DNA of 64,000 nt, taken from assembly GCA_013002025.1 (NCBI GenBank), contig JABDKW010000001.1, positions 62,001 to 126,000 of the forward strand. The letters are read 5' to 3'. Below, one piece after another: positions 37,218 through 46,287 of the stretch. The notes beneath the pieces were generated by a model. That model saw only the letters and a program-made list of their open reading frames with translations. It did no database searches and was not told the origin of the DNA. Source of the stretch: Gammaproteobacteria bacterium (GTDB taxonomy: Bacteria > Pseudomonadota > Gammaproteobacteria > Arenicellales > Arenicellaceae). Both the position numbers and the translations under genes were made by a program. Each line of letters begins with the position of its first letter. Position 1 is the stretch's first letter.

Positions 37218-38150
37218 ATGAATAAACTACAGCAGTTGCGCGATATGACGGTGGTAGTGGCCGATACTGGCGATCTGGCCGCGATCGCCGAATACAAGCC
37301 GCAGGATGCGACAACTAATCCGTCGCTATTACTCAAGGTGGCGCAGGATGAAAACTATCAATCCTATATTGATCAGGCGGTGGCTACTGCTGAGGGTGAT
37401 TTGATCGACGCAGTGGATAATTTTGGCGTTGATATCGGCTGCGAAATTTTAAAGATTATTCCCGGACGTGTATCAACAGAGGTCGACGCACGCTTGTCAT
37501 TCGACACGGCGGCCACCGTTGAGAAAGCGCGTAAGCTAATTGGTCTTTATGAGCAGCGCGGCGTTGCCAAACAGCGCATCCTGATTAAGATCGCCTCAAC
37601 CTGGGAGGGGATTCGTGCTGCCGAGCAACTGGAACGCGAGGGCATTAACTGCAATTTAACCCTGTTGTTCAGTTTTGCCCAGGCCGTGGCCTGTGCTGAA
37701 GCCGGGGTGTTTTTGATCTCACCCTTTGTGGGCCGAATCATGGACTGGTTTAAAGCCAATGGTGGGCAGCAGAGTTACGCACCCGACGAAGACCCCGGCG
37801 TGCAGTCGGTGACCCGGATCTACAACTATTATAAGCAACATGGTTACGCCACCATTGTGATGGGCGCCAGCTTTCGCAATGTGGGTGAAATCGAAGCGCT
37901 GGCGGGCTGTGATTATCTCACCATCGGGCCTAATTTTTTACAGGAGTTGCGAGAGGATGATGGTCAGCTCGAGCGGCGCTTAACACCGGAATCGACCGGC
38001 CAGTCACAGGAAAGGCTTGCCCTGGATGAAGTGTCCTTTCGCTGGCTGCAAAACGAAGATGCCATGGCTACCGAAAAATTAGCTCAGGGTATTCGCGCTT
38101 TCGCGGCGGATCAGGTCAAGCTGGAGCAATTGCTGCAACCGAGACTATAA
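37218..38150 (+). CDS. tal: Transaldolase (TalB type)
   Basis: Transfers dihydroxyacetone between sugar phosphates in the pentose phosphate pathway. The Schiff-base lysine is in the segment [13 protein letters not shown], with [11 protein letters not shown] near the N-terminus and [10 protein letters not shown], and GASFRN late in the chain, all family signatures. Start ATG 37218 ([10 protein letters not shown]) gives 310 residues, near the 317 of E. coli TalB. Lies 13 nt after parC on the same strand. Confidence 0.96.
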   Translation: MNKLQQLRDMTVVVADTGDLAAIAEYKPQDATTNPSLLLKVAQDENYQSYIDQAVATAEGDLIDAVDNFGVDIGCEILKIIPGRVSTEVDARLSFDTAATVEKARKLIGLYEQRGVAKQRILIKIASTWEGIRAAEQLEREGINCNLTLLFSFAQAVACAEAGVFLISPFVGRIMDWFKANGGQQSYAPDEDPGVQSVTRIYNYYKQHGYATIVMGASFRNVGEIEALAGCDYLTIGPNFLQELREDDGQLERRLTPESTGQSQERLALDEVSFRWLQNEDAMATEKLAQGIRAFAADQVKLEQLLQPRL

Positions 38151-38195
38151 CCGCCCGAGTTGGGCAGTCTGGGCATGTGATACGCCTGCTCGCTC

Positions 38196-38756
38196 CTAAT
38201 CGAAGCGATCAGTACCTGTAGCCAGTAAGTCAGCCACCTGCGGTTTATGCTCTCGCAGCTCGCTGTGGCTGAGGCCCACCAGTTCATGGGGGAACACCAA
38301 CCAGCTGTTTGTTTCGTGTTGAAAGTAATCCGGTTTGAACGTCACCTGGCTGCGAGATGGTTTGAAATATACGCAGGCTACCCTGACATTGCAGCCTGGT
38401 TGGATTAATCCGATTTTTTCTTTCAGCATCGCCAGGCTCTCGCCGGTGTCATGCACATCATCGACGATCAGAATGTGTGCGCCTGTTTGCAGAGTACGTT
38501 GCAGATAGCTTAAACCGTCAATGCTTATCGTAGCCGCGCGTTGATCGATGCCGGTGTAGGACTGACACTTTATTGGGATATGGTCGCAGTCGACGCCAGC
38601 GGCAAGTAACAACTCGTGTACCGCTATTGCTATCGGCGTGCCGCCGCGCCAGACACCCACTAGAATGTCCGGCCGAAAGCCGCTGGCAAGCACCTCTCGC
38701 CCCAAGGCAAATGAGTCTTGCAGCAGTTGGTCCGCACTTAGAAAGATTTTATCCAT
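38196..38756 (-). CDS. Purine phosphoribosyltransferase (hypoxanthine-type)
   Basis: Salvages a purine base with PRPP. The PRPP-binding motif ILIVDDVHDTGESL lies at about residues 104-117 and the flexible-loop region QSYTGIDQRA precedes it; GVWRGGTPIA is the conserved N-terminal loop. At 186 residues it resembles HGPRTase-like proteins of Pseudomonas; the exact base (hypoxanthine, guanine or xanthine) is not readable from motifs. Converges with tal. Confidence 0.82.
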   Translation of the reverse strand: MDKIFLSADQLLQDSFALGREVLASGFRPDILVGVWRGGTPIAIAVHELLLAAGVDCDHIPIKCQSYTGIDQRAATISIDGLSYLQRTLQTGAHILIVDDVHDTGESLAMLKEKIGLIQPGCNVRVACVYFKPSRSQVTFKPDYFQHETNSWLVFPHELVGLSHSELREHKPQVADLLATGTDRFD

Positions 38757-38896
38757 GCCAGTGATCCGATGGTGGTGAAGGCAGCTCGCAGAGCTAGTCT
38801 AACGCACAGAGCCGCGTGAGTGAATAAACTAAATTCAATTATTTAATAGAAATAACACATTGATATATATACATAAATAACATTTCATATAAAAAA

Positions 38897-38937
38897 TTCT
38901 ATAAAACTATAGAAATATATAGGTGTTTGGCTATAAT
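38897..38937 (+). promoter_or_regulatory. Promoter and palindromic operator candidate of the TetR gene
   Basis: A perfect inverted repeat TTCTATA-AAAC-TATAGAA spans 38897-38914, and a consensus -10 box TATAAT lies at 38932-38937; the position 17 nt upstream of it falls on the right arm of the palindrome. The ATG follows the -10 box by 7 nt, so the transcript would be nearly leaderless. A TetR-type protein binding here would block its own promoter; that is an inference. Confidence 0.6.
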
Positions 38938-38944
38938 GCGCCGC

Positions 38945-39577
38945 ATGACCACCAATGCAAGCCAAACAGAGCCCGCCCGCAGCGGCAATCGTTACGCGCG
39001 TAAAAAAGCCACCGCTATCGAGGCGGCGGCGGCCGTGTTCGCGGCAAAGGGCTTTCATGGTGCGACCACCCAGGATATCGCTGCCGAGATGGGGATAAAA
39101 CAAGGCAGTTTGTATTATTACTTCAAATCCAAAGAACAGGCGCTGCAACTGGTGTGCGAATACGGGTTTGAGAATTACGTTCAGCGGATGGAAAAAATCT
39201 GCAGCAGTGCGTCACCCTTCGAAGCACGGCTGTTAGCCATCATCACCTCGCATTTGAGTTCCTATCGACAAAAAAATAATGCACTTAAGGTGCATAACGA
39301 TCAGCGCTTATATCTGCCCAAACAGCGCCGCGCGTTGTTGAAGGAGCTGGGCACCCGCTATCGCCAACTGCTGGAGCAAACGCTGCACGAGGGTGTGCGT
39401 GAGGGCAGCGTTCGACCTGGCATCGACACACATTTTATCGCCTATTCGATCATTGGCATCTGCAACGCCTGGGGCGCTAATCTGGTGCGTGACGATGATC
39501 TGGATTTATACGAAACCATTGAACAGTGTGCTGAATTGATTTTGCGCGGCACGCTGCAAACAACTGAAAACTCTTAA
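38945..39577 (+). CDS. TetR family transcriptional regulator
   Basis: An N-terminal helix-turn-helix (about residues 18-65) reads AAVFAAKGFHGATTQDIAAE...GSLYYYFKSKEQAL, the TetR_N signature; the rest is a ligand-binding helical domain typical of fatty-acyl- or drug-responsive members. Start taken as ATG 38945 (MTTNASQTE), since the upstream ATG at 38936 lies within the -10 box. 210 residues. Ligand and target genes are unknown; cysC begins 30 nt downstream on the same strand. Confidence 0.88.
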   Translation: MTTNASQTEPARSGNRYARKKATAIEAAAAVFAAKGFHGATTQDIAAEMGIKQGSLYYYFKSKEQALQLVCEYGFENYVQRMEKICSSASPFEARLLAIITSHLSSYRQKNNALKVHNDQRLYLPKQRRALLKELGTRYRQLLEQTLHEGVREGSVRPGIDTHFIAYSIIGICNAWGANLVRDDDLDLYETIEQCAELILRGTLQTTENS

Positions 39578-39607
39578 TCTCATTTAAATAGACACATATA
39601 AAAGACG

Positions 39608-40240
39608 ATGAACAATATGACTGATCAAAAAGCCACCAATGTGGTATGGCATGACGGCGAAGTAACTCGTGCCGACCGTTTTAATCGACTCGGCCAAAAG
39701 GGCGCAACTCTATGGTTTACCGGTCTGTCCGGGAGCGGGAAGTCGACGATTGCGGTTGCTGTGGAAAAAGCTCTGCATAAGCTGGGTAAGCTTTCCTATC
39801 GCCTGGATGGTGACAATATTCGATTAGGGATCAATAAAAATCTGGGCTTCACTGCCGAAGACCGGACTGAAAATATCCGTCGGATCGGCGAAGTATCTAA
39901 ACTGTATTGCGATACCGGTATCATCACCCTCAACAGTTTCATTAGCCCCTACAAGGCTGACCGCGAGCAGGTACGACGTATCCACGAAGAGGGCGGTTAT
40001 AACTTTATAGAGGTATTCGTTGACTGTGCTTTGGAGGAAGCTGAAAAACGCGACCCTAAAGGTCTTTATAAAAAAGCCCGCGCCGGTGAAATCAAGAATT
40101 TTACTGGTATCGATGACCCCTACGAAGCACCCGACAACCCCGAAATCATATTACACACGGACCGAATGACCTTAGAGCAGGAAGTCGAAATTATTCTCGA
40201 TTACCTGCAAGAAAATCGCTACGTCATTCTGTACCGCTAA
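39608..40240 (+). CDS. cysC: Adenylylsulfate kinase
   Basis: CysC phosphorylates APS to PAPS in sulfate assimilation. The P-loop GLSGSGKST is at about residues 39-47, followed by [17 protein letters not shown] and the APS-kinase motif [10 protein letters not shown], with [19 protein letters not shown] in the lid. Length 210 is standard. It pairs with sat 32 nt downstream. No cysD, cysN, cysH or cysJI is in the window. Confidence 0.95.
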   Translation: MNNMTDQKATNVVWHDGEVTRADRFNRLGQKGATLWFTGLSGSGKSTIAVAVEKALHKLGKLSYRLDGDNIRLGINKNLGFTAEDRTENIRRIGEVSKLYCDTGIITLNSFISPYKADREQVRRIHEEGGYNFIEVFVDCALEEAEKRDPKGLYKKARAGEIKNFTGIDDPYEAPDNPEIILHTDRMTLEQEVEIILDYLQENRYVILYR

Positions 40241-40272
40241 CACCTAACCCCACAATTTGCTGGAGATTACCT

Positions 40273-41466
40273 GTGATAAAACCGCATGGGGCTGATGCCC
40301 TGAACCCTTTGTTTGTAGCCGATCAGGCCAAACGACAAGACTTAATAGAACACGCCGCTCAATTACCGCAGGCGATGGTGAGTTCTGCAACCGCTGCCAA
40401 TGCGGTGATGCTGGGTGGGGGTTACTTTACGCCGCTATCCGGCTTTATGAATAAAGCCGATCTGATGTCGGTGGCGCGCAATATGAGCACCTCAAACGGC
40501 GTGTTTTTCCCGGTACCGGTGGTAAACCTGCTGCCCGCCGCGGATTTTGCAGCCGGTGATCAGCTGGCCCTGCTGGACCCCAATGTCGACGGCCAGCCGG
40601 TGCTGGCGATTCAGACCATAGAGGCGGTAGAGCATGTTTCAGATGCCGAGTTGGATGAAATAGCCAGCGCCGTGTTCGGGACTATTGATCGTGCGCATCC
40701 CGGCGTAAACGCTTTTCTCTCACAAGGCAATATGCTGGTTTCGGGCACTGTCGAGGTGCTGAACTTCAGTTATTTTGCGACGGAATTTGCTGATACATTC
40801 CGCACCGCTGTGCAGATTCGCGAAGAAATTGCAGAGCGTGGCTGGCAACGGGTGGTGGCATTTCAAACCCGCAACCCCATGCACCGGGCACATGAAGAAC
40901 TATGCAAAATGGCCATGCAGGCGACCGACGCCGATGGTTGCGTAATCCACATGCTGCTGGGCAAATTAAAAGCCGGCGACATTCCGGCCGATGTGCGTGA
41001 TGCGTCTATTCGGGAAATGGTGCAGCATTACTTCCCGCCCAACAGCGTGATGGTGACCGGTTATGGTTTTGACATGCTGTATGCTGGCCCTCGCGAAGCT
41101 GTACTGCACGCGTTGTTTCGCCAAAATATGGGCGCTACTCATTTTATTATCGGCCGTGACCATGCCGGAGTGGGCGACTATTACGGCCCCTTCGATGCGC
41201 AGAGCATTTTTGATGAAGCGGTGCCGGAAGATGCTCTGGAAATTGAAATTTTCCGCGCGGATCACACCGCTTATTCCAAAAAATTGAACGAAGTCGTGAT
41301 GATGCGTGATGCGCCAGACCATGGCCCTGACGATTTTGTCCTGTTGTCTGGCACCAAGGTACGTGAAATGTTGGGTAACGGCATTGCTCCACCGCCTGAA
41401 TTTTCGCGCCCCGAAGTGGCACAAATTCTGATGGATTATTATCAGTCAATTGACGACGCGGCATAG
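40273..41466 (+). CDS. sat: Sulfate adenylyltransferase (homo-oligomeric ATP sulfurylase)
   Basis: Makes APS from sulfate and ATP. The motif QTRNPMHRAHEEL carries the H-x-x-H pair that binds phosphate, and GRDHAGVGDYYGPFDAQ is the second signature; SGTKVRE is near the C-terminus. Length 397 and single-subunit type differ from the CysDN pair of most enteric bacteria. Start is GTG 40273, with GGAG 8 nt upstream. It forms an activation pair with cysC. Confidence 0.95.
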   Translation: MIKPHGADALNPLFVADQAKRQDLIEHAAQLPQAMVSSATAANAVMLGGGYFTPLSGFMNKADLMSVARNMSTSNGVFFPVPVVNLLPAADFAAGDQLALLDPNVDGQPVLAIQTIEAVEHVSDAELDEIASAVFGTIDRAHPGVNAFLSQGNMLVSGTVEVLNFSYFATEFADTFRTAVQIREEIAERGWQRVVAFQTRNPMHRAHEELCKMAMQATDADGCVIHMLLGKLKAGDIPADVRDASIREMVQHYFPPNSVMVTGYGFDMLYAGPREAVLHALFRQNMGATHFIIGRDHAGVGDYYGPFDAQSIFDEAVPEDALEIEIFRADHTAYSKKLNEVVMMRDAPDHGPDDFVLLSGTKVREMLGNGIAPPPEFSRPEVAQILMDYYQSIDDAA

Positions 41467-41489
41467 TTAGTCAACATTTAATAGATGAC

Positions 41490-41519
41490 GTGCCGCCAGT
41501 TGAGCAACAACGGCGGCAC
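41490..41519 (+). terminator. Hairpin after sat, possible terminator without T run
   Basis: GTGCCGCC and GGCGGCAC make a perfect 8-bp GC-rich stem with a 14-nt loop, 23 nt after the sat stop. No T tract follows, so it may be a transcript-stabilising hairpin rather than an intrinsic terminator. Confidence 0.4.
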
Positions 41520-41593
41520 AATAAATTCGTCTCCGCTGTTCCGCAATCGTTATAATTAGGCAGCAGGCAAGCGCATCCGGCGTTGCCAATTAG

Positions 41594-41599
41594 TATAAT
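41594..41599 (+). promoter_or_regulatory. -10 box upstream of the Spx-like gene
   Basis: A consensus TATAAT lies 7 nt before the ATG at 41607, with CCGCCC between. No good -35 is visible. The spacing implies a very short leader, as at the TetR gene (38932). Confidence 0.5.
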
Positions 41600-41606
41600 C
41601 CGCCCA

Positions 41607-41963
41607 ATGAAACTTTATCAGTACCCTAATTGCAGCACCTGCCGTAAGGCGATCAAGTACTTACAGGATCAAGGGGTCGAGTTTGACTCGATTGATATTA
41701 CTGCTCAGCCACCGACTCAGGCCGAGCTTAAGGCCATGCTGAGGTGTTATGACGGTGAAATTCGCAAGCTTTTCAATACTTCGGGCCTACAGTACCGCGA
41801 GTTGGGTATGAAAGATAAGCTGCCCGATATGAGCAAGGCTGAAGCTATTAAACTTCTGGCTGGCAACGGTAAGTTGATCAAGCGACCCTTTATTATTACC
41901 AAGTCGAAAATCGGGCTGGTTGGTTTCAAGCCCGAACAGTGGCAGAGTTTGCTGACTGACTAG
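41607..41963 (+). CDS. Spx/MgsR/ArsC-family thioredoxin-fold protein
   Basis: A 118-residue protein with the N-terminal CSTC redox pair (Cys12-x2-Cys15 in YPNCSTCRKAIKYL) and the family sequence KRPFIIT around residue 92. The arsenate reductase and Spx-like groups share this fold; the context (no ars genes) suggests a YffB/Spx-type protein rather than arsenate detoxification. Start ATG 41607 is preferred, because the upstream frame starts within the promoter. The next gene begins 12 nt downstream. Confidence 0.85.
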   Translation: MKLYQYPNCSTCRKAIKYLQDQGVEFDSIDITAQPPTQAELKAMLRCYDGEIRKLFNTSGLQYRELGMKDKLPDMSKAEAIKLLAGNGKLIKRPFIITKSKIGLVGFKPEQWQSLLTD

Positions 41964-41975
41964 GTAAGCGATCGA

Positions 41976-42944
41976 ATGACTTTCTATGATTGCTTTAATG
42001 GTGATGCCGACGGCATTTGTGCGCTGACTCAATTACGCTTGGCGGAACCGCGGCAAGCGACGCTGGTTACCGGAGTAAAACGCGACATCAACTTGTTGCA
42101 GCGTGTCCACGCGAGCCAGGGTGATCAGATAACCGTGCTGGATGTGTCTTTGGACAAGAATCGCAGCGCCTTGCAGGCGGCACTCGATGCTGGCGCCGAG
42201 GTGTTCTACTGCGATCATCATTTTGCGGGTGACATTCCCGAGCATGATGCGCTAACCGCCATTATTAATACGGCCTCCGATGTTTGCACCAGCCTGCTGA
42301 TTAATACCCATTTGCGCGGCGCCTTTCAGGCCTGGGCGGTGGTAGGCACCTTCGGTGATAACCTCGCCACCAGTGCCTGTTCGTTAGCCCGTTCACTGGA
42401 TCTGACGGAGTCGCAACTTCAGGCACTGCAGAATCTGGGGATCTATCTGAATTACAACGGCTATGGGGCGGCACTGGAAGACTTGTATTTTGATCCCGAG
42501 CAGTTGTATCGGAAGGTCTCTCAGTTTTCGTCGCCGTTCGACTTTATTCAGCAGGATCGGGATAGTTTTGACACGCTTGAACAGGGCTACAATGACGATA
42601 TGGCCAAAGCGGCTGCCACTAAACCGGTCAGCGAGCACCAGTCTACGGCGGTTTTTCGACTTCCCAATGCAGCTTGGGCCAGACGGGTCAGCGGGGTTTA
42701 TGGCAATGATTTGGCCAATCAAACGCCACAGCGGGCGCACGCGGTGGTAACGGAGCGCAGCGATGGATCATTTGTGGTCAGTGTGCGCGCGCCGCTGAAC
42801 AAAAAGCAGGGTGCCGATGAAGTCTGTCGCCAGTTTGATACCGGTGGTGGCCGAGCAGCAGCGGCGGGAATCAACAGTTTGCCCGAGAGTGAGCTACCGC
42901 GTTTTATCGATACCTTCTCTGATTATTATGCGACCCAGCGGTGA
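41976..42944 (+). CDS. DHH-family phosphoesterase
   Basis: A predicted Mn-dependent phosphodiesterase of the DHH superfamily. The motifs NGDADG near the N-terminus and CDHHFAG (DHH proper, about residue 76) supply metal-binding aspartates and histidines; the C-terminal part with FDTGGGRAAAAGI is DHHA1-like. Length 322. No RecJ or NrnA diagnostic extras are seen, so the substrate (oligoribonucleotide, cyclic dinucleotide or other) is open. Followed by a gene whose start overlaps its stop (GTGA). Confidence 0.85.
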   Translation: MTFYDCFNGDADGICALTQLRLAEPRQATLVTGVKRDINLLQRVHASQGDQITVLDVSLDKNRSALQAALDAGAEVFYCDHHFAGDIPEHDALTAIINTASDVCTSLLINTHLRGAFQAWAVVGTFGDNLATSACSLARSLDLTESQLQALQNLGIYLNYNGYGAALEDLYFDPEQLYRKVSQFSSPFDFIQQDRDSFDTLEQGYNDDMAKAAATKPVSEHQSTAVFRLPNAAWARRVSGVYGNDLANQTPQRAHAVVTERSDGSFVVSVRAPLNKKQGADEVCRQFDTGGGRAAAAGINSLPESELPRFIDTFSDYYATQR

Positions 42945-43465
42945 GCGGTGACGCTATGCAACGGCCAGACATCCCACCGAAATTAACCGAGCTGGTTACC
43001 CGGCTGTCTGATCAGGCGACAAAGGCTCGTCGCAAATTGCGCTGGGCGCTGCTGCTGGGTTGGCTCGCGAGCGCGGTAATCGCCGCTATGGTGTTTAGTC
43101 CCGAAGCATCTGTGACGCGCAATGCTACTCTATGCATCGCGATCGCCATTCCGGCTTTGGTCTGGTTATTTATCTGGTTTATTCTGGGTCAGCTGGCAGA
43201 CTTACCATCTGTTATAAAAGAGTTCGGCCAGCAACATGGGCTGGTCGATAACATTCAACAACTGCGCAGTGCACCGGCCAGCGGCGTGCGCGGAATCTAT
43301 CAAACACTCAAAATACTTCGGCAGGCGGGAGGTCTGAGTGATGTCGTTGAGGCCGTTGGCGGAGCTGCGTTGCTGGTAAATCCGCTGTTTGCGGTGGTCG
43401 CTTTGATCGCGGCGTTGATCATGGTGTTAATGGTGCCGGTTGCGGCTCTATTGTTAATATTTTGA
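42941..43465 (+). CDS. Membrane protein of unknown function
   Basis: Three or four hydrophobic segments (about 37-56, 64-84 and a double stretch 141-172) around a soluble helical region of about 50 residues. No family is recognised. Start taken as GTG 42941, overlapping the DHH stop by 4 nt (GTGA); an ATG at 42956 is an alternative. It sits between the DHH and UDG-like genes in what looks like one operon reading to rimI. Confidence 0.65.
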   Translation: MSGDAMQRPDIPPKLTELVTRLSDQATKARRKLRWALLLGWLASAVIAAMVFSPEASVTRNATLCIAIAIPALVWLFIWFILGQLADLPSVIKEFGQQHGLVDNIQQLRSAPASGVRGIYQTLKILRQAGGLSDVVEAVGGAALLVNPLFAVVALIAALIMVLMVPVAALLLIF

Positions 43466-43474
43466 GTTGACTGC

Positions 43475-44302
43475 ATGGATAGATTGCAACAAATGGGCAT
43501 TCAGCGCTGGCACTTGAGGCAAGTTCAGCCAACACAGGCTGACCCAGCCGAACACAGCCCCGATGAGACTAAGGCTGATGGTGCCGCAGCGGCTCTTGAT
43601 ATTAATCCTGAGATTGCGTCAGAGCCACGTTCGGCAGACGCAGAACTGCCACCCGCTCAACCTAACTCTCAATCTGACCCTCCACCAGGCACGACAGCCC
43701 AAGCGGCGGCGGTTCAGGAACAGAACCCTGACAGCGTATCGACTGCCTCAACTTCAGCCTCGGAACCAAATTGGCAGGCGCTTGAAGCCATGCTGGTTAC
43801 CCCCGGCCATTGTGCCGCCTGTAGTGGTGTTGAGCCTATTCTGGGGGAGGGCGACCGCGATGCTGACTGGTTATTTGTTATTGATTCGCCCAGCCCTCAG
43901 GACGTGCAACGAGGCCAATTGCTCAGCGGGCGCGGCGGTCAATTGTTCGATGCCCTGTTAGCGGCCGTCGGGCTGCAGCGCGACCGTATTTATCTCAGCA
44001 GCGTATTCAAATGCCCACCGCCGCAAAGCGTGAGCGTGACTGCCTCCTGCGACAAACTATTACAGCAGCAAATCGCATTGGTTCAACCGAAGGTGGTCCT
44101 CACTTTTGGTGAGTTCGCGGCACAGTCAGTAATTCGGGCCAATGAAGACCTGCAGGTTTTGCGTAGTAAACCGCAACGTTGTTTTAGTAATGATGTGGCG
44201 ATTGTGCCGAGCGTCGGTTTGGCTGATGTTTTGCGAAGTCCGGAATTGAAGGCCCAGCTTTGGGTAGATTTGAAAACCGCATATCGCGTTGCAAATGGCT
44301 GA
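43475..44302 (+). CDS. Degenerate family-4 uracil-DNA-glycosylase-like protein
   Basis: The first 95 residues are low-complexity, Pro/Ala/Gln/Ser-rich and probably unfolded. The C-terminal 180 resemble family 4 UDG: cysteines CAAC, KCPPP and SCDKL are in the right order for a 4Fe-4S cluster, followed by FGEFAAQSV and PQRCFSNDVAIVPSV. The normal catalytic motif GEAPG is replaced by VIDSPSPQD and the HPS/HPAY motif is missing, so glycosylase activity is doubtful. Similar proteins stand before rimI in Pseudomonas. Its stop overlaps the rimI start region. Confidence 0.75.
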   Translation: MDRLQQMGIQRWHLRQVQPTQADPAEHSPDETKADGAAAALDINPEIASEPRSADAELPPAQPNSQSDPPPGTTAQAAAVQEQNPDSVSTASTSASEPNWQALEAMLVTPGHCAACSGVEPILGEGDRDADWLFVIDSPSPQDVQRGQLLSGRGGQLFDALLAAVGLQRDRIYLSSVFKCPPPQSVSVTASCDKLLQQQIALVQPKVVLTFGEFAAQSVIRANEDLQVLRSKPQRCFSNDVAIVPSVGLADVLRSPELKAQLWVDLKTAYRVANG

Positions 44303-44789
44303 ACTGAGTCGCTCAAACCTGCATACGCGTGATATGCAGAGTAAAGATTTGTCGGCGGTGTTACAACTGGAGCGAAATGCTCAGCAAACACCCTGGAGCC
44401 GATTGTCATTCGAGGAATCACTAACCCGTAAACACCGCTGTCGGGTAGTGGAAAACGGTAACGATATAGTGGCGTTCTCGATTGTCTGCCCGGTGTTAGA
44501 CGAACTACATATTCTGAACCTGGTAGCGGCACCAGCTTGGCAGGGACACGGCTTGGGACATTGGTTGATGCAAGATATTTTGGATTATGCCCATAGCACT
44601 GCCACCTGCCGCTTATTGCTGGAGGTGCGCGCCAGCAACGATATCGCACGCGGGCTGTATGAGAAATGGCAGTTCAAACAAATCGCAGTGCGCAAAGACT
44701 ACTATCGCACTCAGGATAAGCGCCGTGAAAATGCCCTCGTGTTTATGCGCGAACTGCAGCCTGTAAGCGCAGCGATTAGCGGGCAGTGA
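44295..44789 (+). CDS. rimI: Ribosomal-protein-alanine N-acetyltransferase RimI
   Basis: A GNAT acetyltransferase that modifies ribosomal protein S18. Acetyl-CoA binding loop is in VAAPAWQGHGLGHWLM, with RLLLEVRASNDIARGLYEKWQF and AFYR-like KDYYR after it, all RimI features. I choose ATG 44295, overlapping the previous gene's stop by 8 nt, over the TTG at 44289. About 164 residues, near the 148 of E. coli. Its 3' end overlaps the convergent mltD by 14 nt. Confidence 0.9.
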   Translation: MAELSRSNLHTRDMQSKDLSAVLQLERNAQQTPWSRLSFEESLTRKHRCRVVENGNDIVAFSIVCPVLDELHILNLVAAPAWQGHGLGHWLMQDILDYAHSTATCRLLLEVRASNDIARGLYEKWQFKQIAVRKDYYRTQDKRRENALVFMRELQPVSAAISGQ

Positions 44790-46200
44790 ACACCGTGACC
44801 GGTTGATCCAGGCTCAGGACCTGATTAATCTTCAGGCTATTCCAACTGAGTAGTTGTTGTACCTTGACCTGGTATTGCCGGGCGATCGACCAAAGCGTAT
44901 CCCCGGAACGAACCCGATGAATGAGTTTGGCGCTACTATTGGTCGGCAATGAGCTGTTGTTGCTGTTAGATTCAATTGCTACGGCAGTATCGGCGCCGCT
45001 GTTGGCTGCAGCCACGGGGATGAGCAGCGATTTGCCTGCCCGGATTCGGCTATTGCGCATATTATTAGTGGACTTGATCGCTCCGACGCTCACGCCATAG
45101 CGCCGCGCAATCTGGCTCAGTGTGTCACCCGGGGCAACCGGATGATGTTGATAGGTCACTGTCCCAGTTGCGGCACTCTGGTCGCGAAACTGTTCTACGT
45201 GACTGAGCGGAATCAAGAGGCGGTGTGGACCTTGCGGCGATGTGGCCCAGCGCAGAAAACCAGCGTTGAGATGACGGACTTCGTCAACATCCAAACCAGC
45301 ATCCGCTGCAATTTTTTGTATATCAACCTGACCTTGCAATTGGACTACCTCGAAATGCGGTACATCGCTAATTTCCGGCAACTCTATCTGGTAGCGTTGC
45401 GGGTCGGCGACGATGTCTCGCAAGGCCAGAAGTTTGGGCACATAGCGGCGGGTCTCCTGTCTGAGGCGAAGTGATTGGTAGTCCGTGGCCTTACCGGCGC
45501 GCTTATTTCGTTTAATGGCCTTGGCGAGATTTCCCTGACCGGCGTTATACGCAGCCAAGGCCAGAAACCAATCGCCATTGAATCGCTCATGTAACAGGGT
45601 TAGATAATCCAGTGCCGCGTTAGTCGAGGATACGATATCGCGGCGGCCGTCGTACCACCAGTCCTGACGCAAGCCGAAGTGTCGACCCGTAGCGGGCATA
45701 AATTGCCAGATGCCGGCGGCACGCGAACGAGACACCGCATTGGGTTTAAAGGCGCTCTCGACAGCCGGTAATAGCGCAATCTCCAACGGCATACCACGGC
45801 GCTCAACTTGCTCCACAATATAGTGCAGGTAGGGCGCGCCACGATCAAAAAGATTTTTCAGGTAACTTGGGTGTTCGAGACTCCAACGCAAATATTGCTG
45901 GTGGTGCTTGGAGTCGACCTCCGGTAGACGAAAGCCGGCGCGCATGCGCTGCAGCAGGTCTGGTTTTGCTGGCAATGCGTCTACGGTCAGCAGAGTATCA
46001 ATTTCGCCGGTAGGCGTGGCCACATAGGCGTCGTTGTCCAGATCATCCGCGGCCGGCTCGGTGTGCGCTGCGGAACGATTGGTGGCGTCGGCCGCCATCG
46101 GCCCTGCGACCGATTCAGGTCCCCGCAGGCTTCCGCAGGCGCTGAGTAGCAGCACAACACACATGCAGCCGAAAACGCGGTTATTGAACCTGGATTTCAT
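44776..46200 (-). CDS. mltD: Membrane-bound lytic murein transglycosylase D
   Basis: MltD cuts peptidoglycan at the outer membrane. A lipobox LLSAC (Cys22) follows a signal peptide; the SLT catalytic domain has the glutamate E148 in LLPAVESAFKPNAVSRSRA and AYNAGQGNL later; two LysM domains close the protein (VAPGDTLSQIARRYGVS at about 365 and RVRSGDTLWSIARQY at about 430). Start ATG 46200 is chosen over the longer frame. 474 residues. Diverges from the methyltransferase gene; in E. coli gloB lies between them, and here it is absent. Confidence 0.93.
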   Translation of the reverse strand: MKSRFNNRVFGCMCVVLLLSACGSLRGPESVAGPMAADATNRSAAHTEPAADDLDNDAYVATPTGEIDTLLTVDALPAKPDLLQRMRAGFRLPEVDSKHHQQYLRWSLEHPSYLKNLFDRGAPYLHYIVEQVERRGMPLEIALLPAVESAFKPNAVSRSRAAGIWQFMPATGRHFGLRQDWWYDGRRDIVSSTNAALDYLTLLHERFNGDWFLALAAYNAGQGNLAKAIKRNKRAGKATDYQSLRLRQETRRYVPKLLALRDIVADPQRYQIELPEISDVPHFEVVQLQGQVDIQKIAADAGLDVDEVRHLNAGFLRWATSPQGPHRLLIPLSHVEQFRDQSAATGTVTYQHHPVAPGDTLSQIARRYGVSVGAIKSTNNMRNSRIRAGKSLLIPVAAANSGADTAVAIESNSNNSSLPTNSSAKLIHRVRSGDTLWSIARQYQVKVQQLLSWNSLKINQVLSLDQPVTVFTAR

Positions 46201-46287
46201 GCCCGCATAGTAATGAGCGCACTTATCAAGGTCAATGAAGTGCAGGCTTAATTCATGTAATACTTGATTCAATGTAAGATAAGCCGC

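Noticed and set aside
43475-43760. Separate gene for the Pro/Ala-rich head of the UDG-like protein
   Set aside because: No stop or start separates it, and a disordered N-terminus on this type of protein is plausible.
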